Shown here: positions 52,366-61,449 of the stretch, one piece after another
How positions within the stretch are numbered: the first letter of the stretch is position 1
How the letters are laid out: each line of letters begins with the position of its first letter
Assembly: GCA_029008095.1 (NCBI GenBank)
Contig: JAQXJB010000052.1
Span: 1 to 64,000 of the forward strand
Direction: 5' to 3'
Length of the DNA: 64,000 nucleotides
From: Clostridiales bacterium
GTDB lineage: Bacteria; Bacillota; Clostridia; Oscillospirales; Oscillospiraceae
Made by a program: the position numbers and the translations under genes
The notes under the pieces: generated by a model
Database searches by the model: none
The model's input: the letters and a program-made list of their open reading frames with translations, nothing else
What the model was told of the DNA's origin: nothing

Positions 52366-53121
52366 TCAATGAAAGCTTCTCTGCCTTACCGCTTCGTAAA
52401 GCATAACGGCCGCGGCGGCAGACGCGTTAAGCGAGGACACCTTGCCATGCATAGGTATAGATACCTTGAAATCGCAGTTTTCCGCTACAAGGCGGCTCAT
52501 GCCGTCACCCTCAGAGCCGATCACGATCGCGGCAGCCCCCTTCAAATCAGTCTGCCACAGGCCGGTATCTGCATCAGCGGCAGTACCAAAAACCCATACA
52601 CCCGCAGCCTTAAGTTTTTCGATAGCGGAGTTAATATTAGCTACTCTGGCGACAGCCATATGCTCAACAGCACCTGCAGAGGTCTTTTCAACAATGGCGG
52701 TAATGCCCGCGCTGCGGTGCTTGGGTATAATGACGCCATGCGCGCCGGCGGATTCAGCGGTTCTTATAATAGCGCCCAGGTTATGAGGGTCGGATATCTC
52801 ATCGCAAATTACCACAAGAGGCTTCTCCCCTCTTTCAGCAGCGATATTGAGGATCTCTTCAACGGTAGAATACTGTTGAACCGCGGCAATGGCAATAACT
52901 CCCTGGTGGGAATGTGTCTCGCTCATAAAATCCAGCTTACGCTTGTCCACCTCGGAAACGACCGCGCCAGCAGCTCTCGCCTTGGCGGCAATAAACTTTA
53001 GAGCCTTATCGGTCTCTCCGCGAACAATATAGACCTTGTCTATGGTTCTGCCGGCCTTGAGCGCCTCCATAACAGCGTTTTTGCCTTCTATTTTGTTTTC
53101 GTTTATACGTTTCTCGTCCAT
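52366..53121 (-). CDS. rlmB: 23S rRNA 2'-O-methyltransferase RlmB (TrmH family)
   Basis: A 251-residue SPOUT methyltransferase that methylates the 2'-OH of G2251 in known RlmB enzymes. It has the N-terminal substrate-binding domain with IEGKNAVMEAL, VVICDEISDPHNLGAIIRTAESAG, the IVIGSEGDGMSRLV block, and IPMHGKVSSLNASAAAAVML at the C-terminus, with the trefoil knot. It begins 5 bases after metK ends. A GC-rich hairpin (52329-52351) lies after its stop; it is not followed by a clear T-run. Confidence 0.92.
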   Translation of the reverse strand: MDEKRINENKIEGKNAVMEALKAGRTIDKVYIVRGETDKALKFIAAKARAAGAVVSEVDKRKLDFMSETHSHQGVIAIAAVQQYSTVEEILNIAAERGEKPLVVICDEISDPHNLGAIIRTAESAGAHGVIIPKHRSAGITAIVEKTSAGAVEHMAVARVANINSAIEKLKAAGVWVFGTAADADTGLWQTDLKGAAAIVIGSEGDGMSRLVAENCDFKVSIPMHGKVSSLNASAAAAVMLYEAVRQRSFH

Positions 53122-53126
53122 TACTT

Positions 53127-54314
53127 CTACTTCATATACTTCTTGAGTTCTTCCGCCTTATCGGTGCGCTCCCAGGGGAAGTCAACATCGGTTCTGCCGA
53201 AGTGACCGTAAGCAGCAGTGGCGCTGTAAATGGGATTTCTCAGATTCAGGTAGGAGATTATGCTTGCGGGGCGGAGGTCGAAGTTCTCCTTAATGATCTC
53301 AGTGAGCTTCTTCTCGGAAACAACACCGGTGCCGTATGTATCAACAAGAACCGAAACCGGAGACGCAACGCCAATTGCGTACGCCACCTCGATCTGAACT
53401 TTCTTGGCAAGACCGGCGGCAACAATGTTCTTTGCAATATAACGGGACATGTAAGCCGCGCTGCGGTCGACCTTGGTGGGATCCTTTCCGGAGAAGGCGC
53501 CGCCGCCGTGGCTGGCCATACCGCCGTAGGTATCAACGATTATCTTTCTGCCGGTGAGACCGGAATCTCCGACAGGGCCGCCGATGACGAATCTGCCGGT
53601 GGGGTTGACGAGCATCTTGGTATTATCGTCCAGAAGCTCCGCAGGCAGAGCGGCCCTGATGACCTTCTCGATGATCTCCTTGCGCAGCGCCTCAAGGGCA
53701 ATATCCGGATCATGCTGTGTAGAAACGACGACTGTATCTATTCTTGCTACCGCGCCGTTCTCATCGTACTCAACGGATACCTGACCCTTGCCGTCGGGGC
53801 GCACCCAGGGCAGAAGGCCGGTCTTTCTTACCTCAGCCAGCTTGCGGGTAAGCAGATGAGCATAATAAATGGGAGCAGGCATCAGAACCGGAGTCTCGTC
53901 ACAGGCATATCCAAACATCATGCCCTGGTCGCCTGCGCCGATCAGGTCGGCAGGATCTTCGCCGTTTTCTTCCTTATACTCCATCGAATTATCAACACCC
54001 ATAGCGATATCAGCGCTCTGCTTATCGATGTTTACAAGTACTGCGCAGTTATTGCAGTCAAAACCGTACTCAGGCTTTGTATAACCAATTCTTTCCACAG
54101 TCTTTCTGACGACGGCCGGGATATCAACATTAGCGGTGGAGCTGATCTCACCCATTACCAGAACCATACCGGTAGTAGTAATAGTCTCGCAAGCTACGCG
54201 AGCCATAGGATCCTGAGCCAGATATGCGTCCAGAATAGCATCCGAAACCTGGTCGCAGATTTTATCGGGATGCCCTTCGGTGACGGATTCAGATGAGAAT
54301 ACTCTTTTTTCCAT
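53127..54314 (-). CDS. metK: S-adenosylmethionine synthetase
   Basis: Makes SAM from methionine and ATP. The 395-residue protein has [32 protein letters not shown] (about 116-127), and [19 protein letters not shown] with the phosphate-binding loop. All three MAT domains are present. No SAM riboswitch is seen in the 200 bases upstream, in contrast with many Firmicutes. It is followed by rlmB, a SAM-dependent methyltransferase, at a distance of 5 bases, so both are likely on one transcript. A GGAGG ribosome site lies before the ATG. Confidence 0.98.
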   Translation of the reverse strand: MEKRVFSSESVTEGHPDKICDQVSDAILDAYLAQDPMARVACETITTTGMVLVMGEISSTANVDIPAVVRKTVERIGYTKPEYGFDCNNCAVLVNIDKQSADIAMGVDNSMEYKEENGEDPADLIGAGDQGMMFGYACDETPVLMPAPIYYAHLLTRKLAEVRKTGLLPWVRPDGKGQVSVEYDENGAVARIDTVVVSTQHDPDIALEALRKEIIEKVIRAALPAELLDDNTKMLVNPTGRFVIGGPVGDSGLTGRKIIVDTYGGMASHGGGAFSGKDPTKVDRSAAYMSRYIAKNIVAAGLAKKVQIEVAYAIGVASPVSVLVDTYGTGVVSEKKLTEIIKENFDLRPASIISYLNLRNPIYSATAAYGHFGRTDVDFPWERTDKAEELKKYMK

Positions 54315-54516
54315 TTTTATTTCCTCCGAATTATATATTTATTAGGTTTTTGTAGTATTATAACAACATATAGCAACACGAAAATATTATAGCACATATA
54401 TTCTCAGACTTAAAGAAGAATTTTTCAATTATTATCTCATTCTTTTCAATTTGTTCATAGACAAATGGCAACTTTTGGTGTATTATAGCTTCTATATATT
54501 CCATGTGAGGTTATGT

Positions 54517-55392
54517 ATGAAAAAAATCTCTACTGCTATCAACAGATTCTGTGCCCGGCACCCTAGGTTCGGCATACCAAATTTAATGCTGTTCATCGTT
54601 ATTGGCAACATTATCGTGTATCTCTTCTCCATGATGGACAGGACGGGATACTTCATTTATTACCTGCTCTTTAATCCTCAGCTTATTCTTCAGGGACAGG
54701 TATGGCGTCTTATCACCTTTATATTCGTTCCCGAGTCAAACAGCCTGATTTTTCTGGCGATCTCGCTGTATTTCTATTATTTCATCGGAAGTACGCTTGA
54801 ACGCCAATGGGGTACTCCTAAATTCACTCTCTACTACCTTTGCGGCATTCTCTGCACGGTAATATACGGGATGATCATCGGCCTTATCGGCAAGGTAGGC
54901 TATTTTGCAATAGGCGCGTCCTATATCAATCTCTCAATGTTCTTCGTCTTTGCAACGTTATTCCCTGAAAGCAGGGTACTTCTGTTCTTCTTCATCCCCG
55001 TAAAAATAAAATGGCTGGCCTTTATCGATGCAGCCTTCTTCGCATTCGGTATCATTTCCAATCTGCTTGCTGGCCAGCTGCTTCTCGCTTTCATCCCGCT
55101 CGTTGCCGTCCTGAACTATTTTATCTTCTGCGGTGACATACTTCTCGATTATATTGAACGCTTTCGCTCCAGAGCAAGCTACAGACGCAATCCGAATGTC
55201 GTCAACTTCAAAAAGGCTGCCCGCCAAGCCAAGGCCGAGACTGAAGGCAAGCCATATACCCGCAAATGCGCAGTCTGCGGCCGCACGGACACGGAATATC
55301 CCGACCTTGAATTCCGCTACTGTTCCCGCTGCGAGGGCTACCATTGCTTCTGCGAGGATCACATCAACAACCACATACACTTCACAGAATAA
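54517..55392 (+). CDS. Rhomboid-like membrane protein with C-terminal zinc ribbon
   Basis: A 291-residue protein with about six membrane helices. The rhomboid L1 signature is seen in QVWRLITFIFVP (W63-R64) and a conserved GSTLERQWGTPKF. The position of the serine motif reads GASYIN (Ser135). A sixth helix AFIPLVAVLNYFIFCG (191-206) has no His where a rhomboid dyad needs one. The C-terminal part (250-280) is a zinc ribbon, CAVC-x17-C-x2-C-x4-C-x-C. It may thus be a non-proteolytic rhomboid. ATG at 54517 follows GTGAGG. It is followed by a strong terminator. Confidence 0.8.
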   Translation: MKKISTAINRFCARHPRFGIPNLMLFIVIGNIIVYLFSMMDRTGYFIYYLLFNPQLILQGQVWRLITFIFVPESNSLIFLAISLYFYYFIGSTLERQWGTPKFTLYYLCGILCTVIYGMIIGLIGKVGYFAIGASYINLSMFFVFATLFPESRVLLFFFIPVKIKWLAFIDAAFFAFGIISNLLAGQLLLAFIPLVAVLNYFIFCGDILLDYIERFRSRASYRRNPNVVNFKKAARQAKAETEGKPYTRKCAVCGRTDTEYPDLEFRYCSRCEGYHCFCEDHINNHIHFTE

Positions 55393-55399
55393 TGAATAT

Positions 55400-55433
55400 A
55401 CACCCCATCATCGGCCAATGATGGGGTGTTTTT
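55400..55433 (+). terminator. Terminator after the rhomboid-like gene
   Basis: ACACCCCATCAT (55400-55411) pairs perfectly with ATGATGGGGTGT (55418-55429) around CGGCCA, followed by a TTTTT run. Confidence 0.85.
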
Positions 55434-55440
55434 ACGTCAA

Positions 55441-55475
55441 AACGGCTGCCCCGCTAAGCGAGACAGCCGTTTTTT
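55441..55475. terminator. Second, two-way terminator
   Basis: AACGGCTG (55441-55448) pairs with CAGCCGTT (55464-55471), with TTTT after it on the plus strand and an A-run before it (T-run on minus). It can end the flavoenzyme transcript coming from the minus strand as well. Confidence 0.65.
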
Positions 55476-55507
55476 GATTTTGTTCATTTCATGCCGCAAG
55501 CATAAAA

Positions 55508-57514
55508 TCAGATGTGGATGCAGGCCTGGAATGCCTGGTTGACAGCCTCGGAAATGGTGCCTGCCTTATTGTTGCAGTCGCCGACGATAGCAACGCTGGT
55601 CTCGGGAGCGCAGTGACGCAGAGCGTCAACAACGTCGAAGCGGGGCTTAATGCCCATAGCCAGGAGGACGGTGTCGCAGGGGATCTCAGAGACCTCGCCG
55701 GTCTTGATGTCCTTGATAACAACGCAGTCATCCTTGATCTCAGAGAGAGCAGTCTCATACTTGATCTCAATATCGGTCTCGTTGATGAGAGCCATCAGGT
55801 CGCGGTTGCCGCGAATGAACATGGTGGACATGAGATCCTTCATCTCGATAACGGTGACCTTCTTGCCGAGCATCTTATAGTCGTAAGCAGCCTCAAGACC
55901 TACCTGACCGGCGCCGATGACAACAATGTTGTCACCAACCTTAGCCTTGCCTTCCTCAGCATCGGGAGCCCATGCAACGTGGGGCTTGTCGATGCCGGGG
56001 ATGCTTTTGGGAACGATGGGCTCAGCGCCGACAGCGATGACGATAGCATCGTACTTCTCGAGCTCCAGCATCTCCTTGGTGGCCTCAGTATTGAGGAGGA
56101 TCTTCGCGCCGCGCTCAACGCACTGGGCAGCGGTGTGACGCATCCACTTCAGGTAAGCCTGAACATCCTTCTTGAAGGGAGGAACTGCAGCGCCGATAAC
56201 GTTACCGCCCAGACGGCCGGTCTTTTCATAGAGGGTGACATCGTGGCCTCTGTCAAGGAGGGTCTGGAGGGCCTGGATACCGCCAGGGCCGCCGCCGATG
56301 ATGGCAACTCTCTTCTTGGTTGCAGCCTTGGGAACAACGCCGTCGCGCAGCTCGCTGGTCATAGCGGAGATGGGGTTGATGGCGCAGTAAATGGGCTTGG
56401 GAATCATCAGGTGGTTCATGCAGGTATTGCAGCGCAGGCAGGGTCTGCGGTCGTCAGGACGATCCTCGGCATACTTTCTAGGCATGTCGGGGTCAGCCAT
56501 AAGAGGACGGCACATGGAGACAAAGTCTGCCCAGCCGTTTGCGATGATCTCCTCGGCATAGTCAAGGCTCATGATGGAGCCAACGGTGTTGACCAGCAGG
56601 TCGGGATATGCCTTCTTGATATCGCGGGCATAGTGAACGTTGAAGCAGTGATCCATGAGGTAGTTCTGGCACCAGTTGTTGAAATACTTCATGTTGAAGT
56701 CACTGTGGATACCGGCGGAAACGTGGAGGATATCGATGTGATCCTTCAGGTAGCCGATGAGCTCAAGGGTTTCCTCGAAGTGCATGCCTTCGGGAGCGAT
56801 CTCGTCAGCGGAGATACGGAACTCGATAACGAAATCCTCGCCGCAATGACGACGAATGGAATCGCAGACCTCAATAGCGAAGCGGGCACGGCCCTTAGTG
56901 TCTCCGCCGTACTCGTCGGTACGATGGTTGTACATGGGGCTGGTGAACTGAGAGATCAGGTTGCCGTGGCCGCCGTGGACGAGAACGATATCCATTCCGG
57001 CGCGCTTCATCATGCCCGCCGCCTTACCATACTTCTCAATGGTCTCATGGATCTTATCGATGCTCATCTCTATGCAGGGGATGGGCTCACGGTTGTTCTG
57101 CTTTGCGCGCAGACGCTCGTTATCAGAGATACGGGAGGATGCGCTGAAGGGAGCATGACCAACAGTCTCAAAAGCGGTGTTCTCACCGTTGTGGTTGATC
57201 TCAAAGGATGCATGACAGCCATACTGCTTGCACATATCGGCATACCAGGTCATGGGGAGGACGCCGTCAGGGTTGGACAGGTCAAGCTGATAGGCCTCGT
57301 CCTTACATTCGGTAATATCGATAGAGCAGTTACCGACATAGAGTGTGCAGACACCGCCGCGAGCGAACATACGGAACCAATCCACGAAATCATGAGTTAC
57401 CAGACCGTCGGTGCTGGCGAGGTTGGGAGACGGAGGTGCAAGGGTGATACGGTTCTTGAAATCGATGCCGCGAATGCGGATCGGCTGGAATACATGGCTG
57501 TACTTGGAGCCCAT
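55508..57514 (-). CDS. NADH:flavin oxidoreductase / enoate reductase-like flavoenzyme (second paralogue)
   Basis: A 668-residue relative of the protein at 36750. The N-terminal FMN barrel has NHNGENTAFETVGHAPFS and HGGHGNLISQFTSPMYNHRTD. The iron-sulphur motif is CLRCNTC-x11-C (about 378-396), and the FAD/NAD module has VAIIGGGPGGIQALQ and IVVIGAGQVGLEAAYD. In the FMN domain the usual AGH is HGGHGN. The codon choice is strongly biased, which suggests high expression. AAGGAAGAAC lies upstream of the ATG. Its close neighbour is the URO-D protein on the other strand, 1.1 kb away, with the ATPase remnant between. Confidence 0.9.
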   Translation of the reverse strand: MGSKYSHVFQPIRIRGIDFKNRITLAPPSPNLASTDGLVTHDFVDWFRMFARGGVCTLYVGNCSIDITECKDEAYQLDLSNPDGVLPMTWYADMCKQYGCHASFEINHNGENTAFETVGHAPFSASSRISDNERLRAKQNNREPIPCIEMSIDKIHETIEKYGKAAGMMKRAGMDIVLVHGGHGNLISQFTSPMYNHRTDEYGGDTKGRARFAIEVCDSIRRHCGEDFVIEFRISADEIAPEGMHFEETLELIGYLKDHIDILHVSAGIHSDFNMKYFNNWCQNYLMDHCFNVHYARDIKKAYPDLLVNTVGSIMSLDYAEEIIANGWADFVSMCRPLMADPDMPRKYAEDRPDDRRPCLRCNTCMNHLMIPKPIYCAINPISAMTSELRDGVVPKAATKKRVAIIGGGPGGIQALQTLLDRGHDVTLYEKTGRLGGNVIGAAVPPFKKDVQAYLKWMRHTAAQCVERGAKILLNTEATKEMLELEKYDAIVIAVGAEPIVPKSIPGIDKPHVAWAPDAEEGKAKVGDNIVVIGAGQVGLEAAYDYKMLGKKVTVIEMKDLMSTMFIRGNRDLMALINETDIEIKYETALSEIKDDCVVIKDIKTGEVSEIPCDTVLLAMGIKPRFDVVDALRHCAPETSVAIVGDCNNKAGTISEAVNQAFQACIHI

Positions 57515-57790
57515 TGTTGTTCTTCCTTTCGTTTATGTATTTTTAAATATTGAACTACTTAAACTGTCTTTTGCAGATAAATACTTATCCATACTAAGAC
57601 ATTTAATATTATAAAGCAATATCTCCTTATATGCAACAAAAACTTTGTACTATTTTGACACAATTCAACGCTTCTTTCAAGCAAGAGCTATGGCAGCTTC
57701 AACCTCATAAGTTTCAGCAATCGTTGAAATAGCAAGTGAGATGTGGTACTGTTATGTGGATAGATAAATTGACATCTGTAGAGGCAGCTT

Positions 57791-58507
57791 ATGAACTATG
57801 TAAAAGGATTTAGACTAAACATACCTTCTGACGCAAACTCATATCCGTTTAACATCCCCGCTATCCGGTATTTAGCAAGAGCCGGAGGCCTGGCATTTGA
57901 AAAGCCCGTCACATTCTTTGTCGGTGAAAATGGTACGGGAAAATCCACTTTAATTGAAGCGATCGCCGTCGCGATGGGTTTTAATGCCGAGGGCGGTTCA
58001 AGAGATTTTACTTTTACGACCCAGCGTACTCATTCCGAGCTGTGTGACTTCCTCACAATTATTAAAACAGTTGTTCCAAAAGATGGATTTTTTCTCAGAG
58101 CAGAAAGCTTTTATAACACTGCAAGCTATCTGGATCAAAACAGCACTTTACAGCGTTATGGAGGGGTGTCACTTCACGAGCAGTCTCATGGTGAGTCCTT
58201 TTTGTCCTTGGTGACGAATCGTTTTGCCGGGCATGGTCTATATATTTTGGACGAACCCGAATCTGCCCTTTCCCCCCAGCGCCTTATGTCCTTACTGGTT
58301 TCTATTGACGAACTTGTACGGGACAACTCGCAATTTATCATAGCTACCCATTCTCCGATCCTTATGGCATATCCCGAGGCGGAAATTCTTTAGTTTACGG
58401 AACAGGGAATAGAAAAGGTGTCCTATAAAGAAACCGAGCATTACAAAATCACAAAACTATTTATTGACACTCCGGAGAGAATGATAAAATACCTTTTGGA
58501 TAAATAG
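57791..58507 (+). pseudogene. AAA-family ATPase gene interrupted by an in-frame amber codon
   Basis: The first 200 codons encode an ATP-binding protein with Walker A GENGTGKST (about residues 44-52), the ABC-type signature region HGESFLSLVTNRF and Walker B GLYILDEPESALSP. At 58391-58393 a TAG stops the frame after MAYPEAEIL. The same frame then continues without interruption for 37 codons, FTEQGIEKVSYKETEHYKIT and on, to TAG at 58505-58507, a sequence that looks like the normal C-terminal end. The stop in place of Tyr is probably a recent nonsense mutation. TAG ends other genes here (argC, the gene at 14776), so read-through is unlikely. Confidence 0.8.
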
Positions 58508-58604
58508 TTAATAAAGCGTATTTCAATTTATAGGGTACCCACCACATATGACATTCAAATAACATTGATCGGCAGTAAAACAGCACCGAATTGACACCAA
58601 TATC

Positions 58605-58633
58605 TTGACAATGTTTTATCATGATGTTACGAT
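58605..58633 (+). promoter_or_regulatory. Promoter for the URO-D family gene
   Basis: TTGACA (58605-58610), a 17-base spacer and TACGAT (58628-58633). A second TTGACA at 58591-58596 lies 14 bases upstream. The start codon is 43 bases downstream of the -10. Confidence 0.5.
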
Positions 58634-58675
58634 TGTTATATATTGTTATATATAAAATTTGGAGGTACGCGAAAT

Positions 58676-59677
58676 ATGACTAAAAAGGAAAAATTCTTAT
58701 CCGTAATGCGCAACGAGCAGCCCCCCAAGTGGATGGGATATGGCTTTGACGCTTTCCCCCAGATCACCTTCCACTGCATCATCGACCCCATCTCCATTTG
58801 GGATATTCTCTTCATCTCCGGCGAGTATGTCATCGATAACTGGGGCGTTGCCCACCGCAATCTGCCCGGTGACCCCGGCATCATTCCCATCGTTACCGAA
58901 GAGAATCAGGTAATCAAGGATATCACCAAGTGGCGTGATTATGTCACCTTCCCTGAGATTCCCTCTGACCTCGACTGGAGCGCCGCAAAGGCCGCTATCG
59001 ATCAGGTAGACCGCGAAAACGAGTTCGTTATGGTCCCCACCTTCCGCGGTCTCTTTGAGCGCGCACACTGCCTCATGACATTTGAAGACACCCTCGTAAA
59101 TATGTATGAGGAGCCCGAAGCAATGAACGAGTTCTTCGCAGCCTACACAGACTGGAAGCTCAAGGTTGTTGAGCAGCTCATTGACAACCTGCATCCCGAC
59201 ATCATCCATTCTCACGATGACTGGGGCTCCAAGACCAGCATGTTCTTCGCTCCCGAAGTATTCCGCAAGCTGCTCAAGCCTCATTATGAGAGACTTTACA
59301 GCTACATAAAGTCCCGCGGCGTAATGGTTCAGCACCACTGCGACTGCTACGCCACCGACATTGCCCCCGACCTTGTTGATCTGGGCGTTGATATGTGGCA
59401 GGGCGTTCTTCCCCAGAACGATATTCCCCGCATCCAGAAGGAGACCGGCGGCAAGCTGCTCATCATGGGCGGTCTTGACCAGGCTCTTATCGACCAGGCA
59501 GACGTTACCGAAGAAGTCGTTCGCGCAGAGGTTCGCCGCGCTATCGACGAGTACGCTCCCGGCGGCGCTTTCCTGCCCTGCATCGGCAGCCTTGAGTGCC
59601 TGAACGCATGGGTCACCCCCGTTGTTATCGACGAGTGCAACAAGTACGGCGCAGAGTGGCTGGCTAAGAACAGTTGA
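58676..59677 (+). CDS. Uroporphyrinogen decarboxylase-superfamily protein (probable methyltransferase)
   Basis: A 333-residue URO-D fold protein. It shows MVQHHCDCYATDIAPDLVDLG and HSHDDWGSKTSMFFAPEVFRKLL, which fit the MtaA/CmuA-type corrinoid methyltransferases better than HemE, as the HemE arginine signature at the N-terminus (RPVW-type) is not present. The substrate is unknown. No corrinoid protein is nearby. The ATG at 58676 follows GGAGGT. The codon choice is biased like the flavoenzyme upstream. Its neighbour on the opposite strand is the enoate-reductase-like gene. The two could act on related aromatic or ether compounds, which is inference. Confidence 0.85.
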   Translation: MTKKEKFLSVMRNEQPPKWMGYGFDAFPQITFHCIIDPISIWDILFISGEYVIDNWGVAHRNLPGDPGIIPIVTEENQVIKDITKWRDYVTFPEIPSDLDWSAAKAAIDQVDRENEFVMVPTFRGLFERAHCLMTFEDTLVNMYEEPEAMNEFFAAYTDWKLKVVEQLIDNLHPDIIHSHDDWGSKTSMFFAPEVFRKLLKPHYERLYSYIKSRGVMVQHHCDCYATDIAPDLVDLGVDMWQGVLPQNDIPRIQKETGGKLLIMGGLDQALIDQADVTEEVVRAEVRRAIDEYAPGGAFLPCIGSLECLNAWVTPVVIDECNKYGAEWLAKNS

Positions 59678-59692
59678 TTATCGTTTACACAT

Positions 59693-59740
59693 AAAAAAGT
59701 ATGGAGAATTGCCATTTTGGTAATTCTCCATACTTTTTTT
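59693..59740. terminator. Strong two-way terminator
   Basis: AAAAAAGTATGGAGAATT (from 59693) pairs with AATTCTCCATACTTTTTT, with a T-run on each strand. It ends the URO-D gene and can also stop transcripts from the GNAT remnant on the minus strand. Confidence 0.85.
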
Positions 59741-59779
59741 AATAGATCAACATATATGCAAAGCTATTCAAATTCAATA

Positions 59780-59950
59780 TCATATATGCATATATTCCAT
59801 TTTCACGAGATACTCGCGCGCACCTGATTCAAGCTTTATCTCACCGGACAAACGAAACCCGTTTCTCTCATAAAAGGAAATGGCTCGCAAATTCTTTTCG
59901 AGCGTCCAAAGGAACTCGCAGCCATGTTCTTCCACGGCGAACTTCAGCAT
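59780..59950 (-). pseudogene. Remnant of a GNAT acetyltransferase (C-terminal part)
   Basis: A 56-codon frame, MLKFAVEEHGCEFLWTLEKN on to FYERNGFRLSGEIKL, matches the C-terminal end of a GNAT domain (the AISFYERNGFR motif is the typical end of motif B). The N-terminal acetyl-CoA loop is absent, and no upstream part is seen before the pepV terminator. It is a gene fragment and not an intact gene. Confidence 0.55.
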
Positions 59951-59970
59951 TATTGCTCCTTTATGCCCTC

Positions 59971-60007
59971 AAAAAACAGCGGACAGGTCTGATGACCCGT
60001 CCGCTGT
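59971..60007 (-). terminator. Terminator after pepV
   Basis: ACAGCGGAC (59976-59984) pairs perfectly with GTCCGCTGT (59999-60007). On the minus strand TTTTTT follows the stem. It lies nine bases beyond the pepV stop codon at 60016. Confidence 0.8.
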
Positions 60008-60015
60008 TCATCATC

Positions 60016-61416
60016 TTACTTGCAGATATTATAAATGGAGAGCGCGTATATCTTCGCCGCCTTGAGCATATCGGAGATCTTCATCTTCTCGTTTGCGCCG
60101 TGAGCGTTTCCTTCAAAGCCCAGGAATCCGGCGCCGAAGGCTACGCCGCCCTCAACATCGTGGACATAGGTGCCGCCGCCCATTGCGTAGCACTGACCCT
60201 TTTCGCCGGTAACTTCCTCATAGGCGCTAAGCAGAGACTGAACGAAAGGAGTATCCTCGGGTGTGTGGTGAGGCGGTATCATAAAGCTCTTTACAGCAAA
60301 GCCAATATCAGAAAGGTTCTTATCCGCTACCTTGCGGCAGTTTTCTTCATTTGCACATACGGGAGCGCGGCAGTCGATGCAGCCGCTGGCTCCGGTCTCG
60401 GTAAAGTGCAGAACTGTAAGAGCCATAGTAAGCTCGCCGGAAATCTCGTCGCGCATAGCCACGCCCATCGCCTTACCCTCTCCGTCGCCGTGGGGAAACA
60501 GCTTTGCCAGACCGGCAATAGTCCTGCTGGACTCGCAGTCAGCCAGAGGCAGCTCAGTAAGGATAGTGAGCAGCGCGGTAATGCCGTTTACGCCGATAAC
60601 CGGCATGGAGGCATGGCAGCCAACACCCTTGACCGCAAGCTTAACATCTTCGCCCTCTGTGGTGACGGTATAGCTCACCTTAAGCTCACCGGCGAGCTTT
60701 GCACAGACCTTCTCCACCTCGGCCGCATCGATACCGGTGATGACAGCGGATGCGTCTGCGGGCAGGACATTGACAACGATGCCCGCGTCAAGAGTCTTTA
60801 CTCTGGGCAGAGCGTTCTCGGGCTCCCAGTTCTTCTCGAACACAGGGGCATATCTTCCCTTTTCCGTATTGCAGATGGGGAACGCTGCATCAGGAGAGAA
60901 GGTGCCGGGAGCAGGTTTCTCAACGGAATAGTAATAGACCATGTCCTGGCTGCCGGACTCCTCGTCAGCGCCGAGGATAAGTCTTGCGTTCTTCTTCATG
61001 GGAATTCCAAGTTCCTTTATGCAGCGCATGGCATAGAGAGCGGCCACGGCGGGGCCTTTATCATCGCTTGTACCGCGGCCGTAAAGCACGCCGTCCTTTT
61101 CAACGACAACATAAGGGTCTGTGTCCCAGCCGTCGCCCTCCCCTACTACGTCCATGTGGGCAAGGATGTCCACGCCGGGCATAAGGGGATTCATATCGGC
61201 GGCAATGGCGTGATTTTCGTAGTTTTTTACGCTGAAGCCATAGCCCTCGCATATTTTTGCAGCCTCAGCCAGCGCTGCGGCGGGGCCGGGGCCATAGGGC
61301 ATACCGGGCTCTGCGGGGCCTTTGACGCTCTTTACCGCTACAAGACGCTTTACGTCCTCTACATATTCACGCTCGTGGGCATCTATCCATTCGTAGATGC
61401 TTTCTTTAACACCCAT
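60016..61416 (-). CDS. pepV: Dipeptidase PepV (M20 family)
   Basis: Splits dipeptides in the cytosol using two metal ions. The 466-residue protein has the M20 motifs VDILAHMDVV and GTSDDKGPAVAALYAM, then ADEESGSQDMVYY with metal and catalytic Glu. A long dimerisation or lid insertion is at about 180-400. Length fits PepV and its Sapep relatives. The start ATG follows GGAGGAAT. It is 33 bases downstream of the SLH gene, but the SLH gene's own end is not followed by a strong terminator, so they may be joined. Confidence 0.93.
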   Translation of the reverse strand: MGVKESIYEWIDAHEREYVEDVKRLVAVKSVKGPAEPGMPYGPGPAAALAEAAKICEGYGFSVKNYENHAIAADMNPLMPGVDILAHMDVVGEGDGWDTDPYVVVEKDGVLYGRGTSDDKGPAVAALYAMRCIKELGIPMKKNARLILGADEESGSQDMVYYYSVEKPAPGTFSPDAAFPICNTEKGRYAPVFEKNWEPENALPRVKTLDAGIVVNVLPADASAVITGIDAAEVEKVCAKLAGELKVSYTVTTEGEDVKLAVKGVGCHASMPVIGVNGITALLTILTELPLADCESSRTIAGLAKLFPHGDGEGKAMGVAMRDEISGELTMALTVLHFTETGASGCIDCRAPVCANEENCRKVADKNLSDIGFAVKSFMIPPHHTPEDTPFVQSLLSAYEEVTGEKGQCYAMGGGTYVHDVEGGVAFGAGFLGFEGNAHGANEKMKISDMLKAAKIYALSIYNICK

Positions 61417-61449
61417 TTTTTATTCCTCCATTTTATATGCTTGAACTTC

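Noticed and set aside
54315-54516. SAM riboswitch upstream of metK, or one upstream of metY
   Set aside because: The conserved SAM-I core sequences and a terminator are not seen in either place.
55514-57553. A 679-codon open frame on the plus strand opposite the flavoenzyme
   Set aside because: It is longer than the gene opposite it but lacks a ribosome site, has low-complexity composition and is caused by codon bias of the real flavoenzyme, which has clear motifs.
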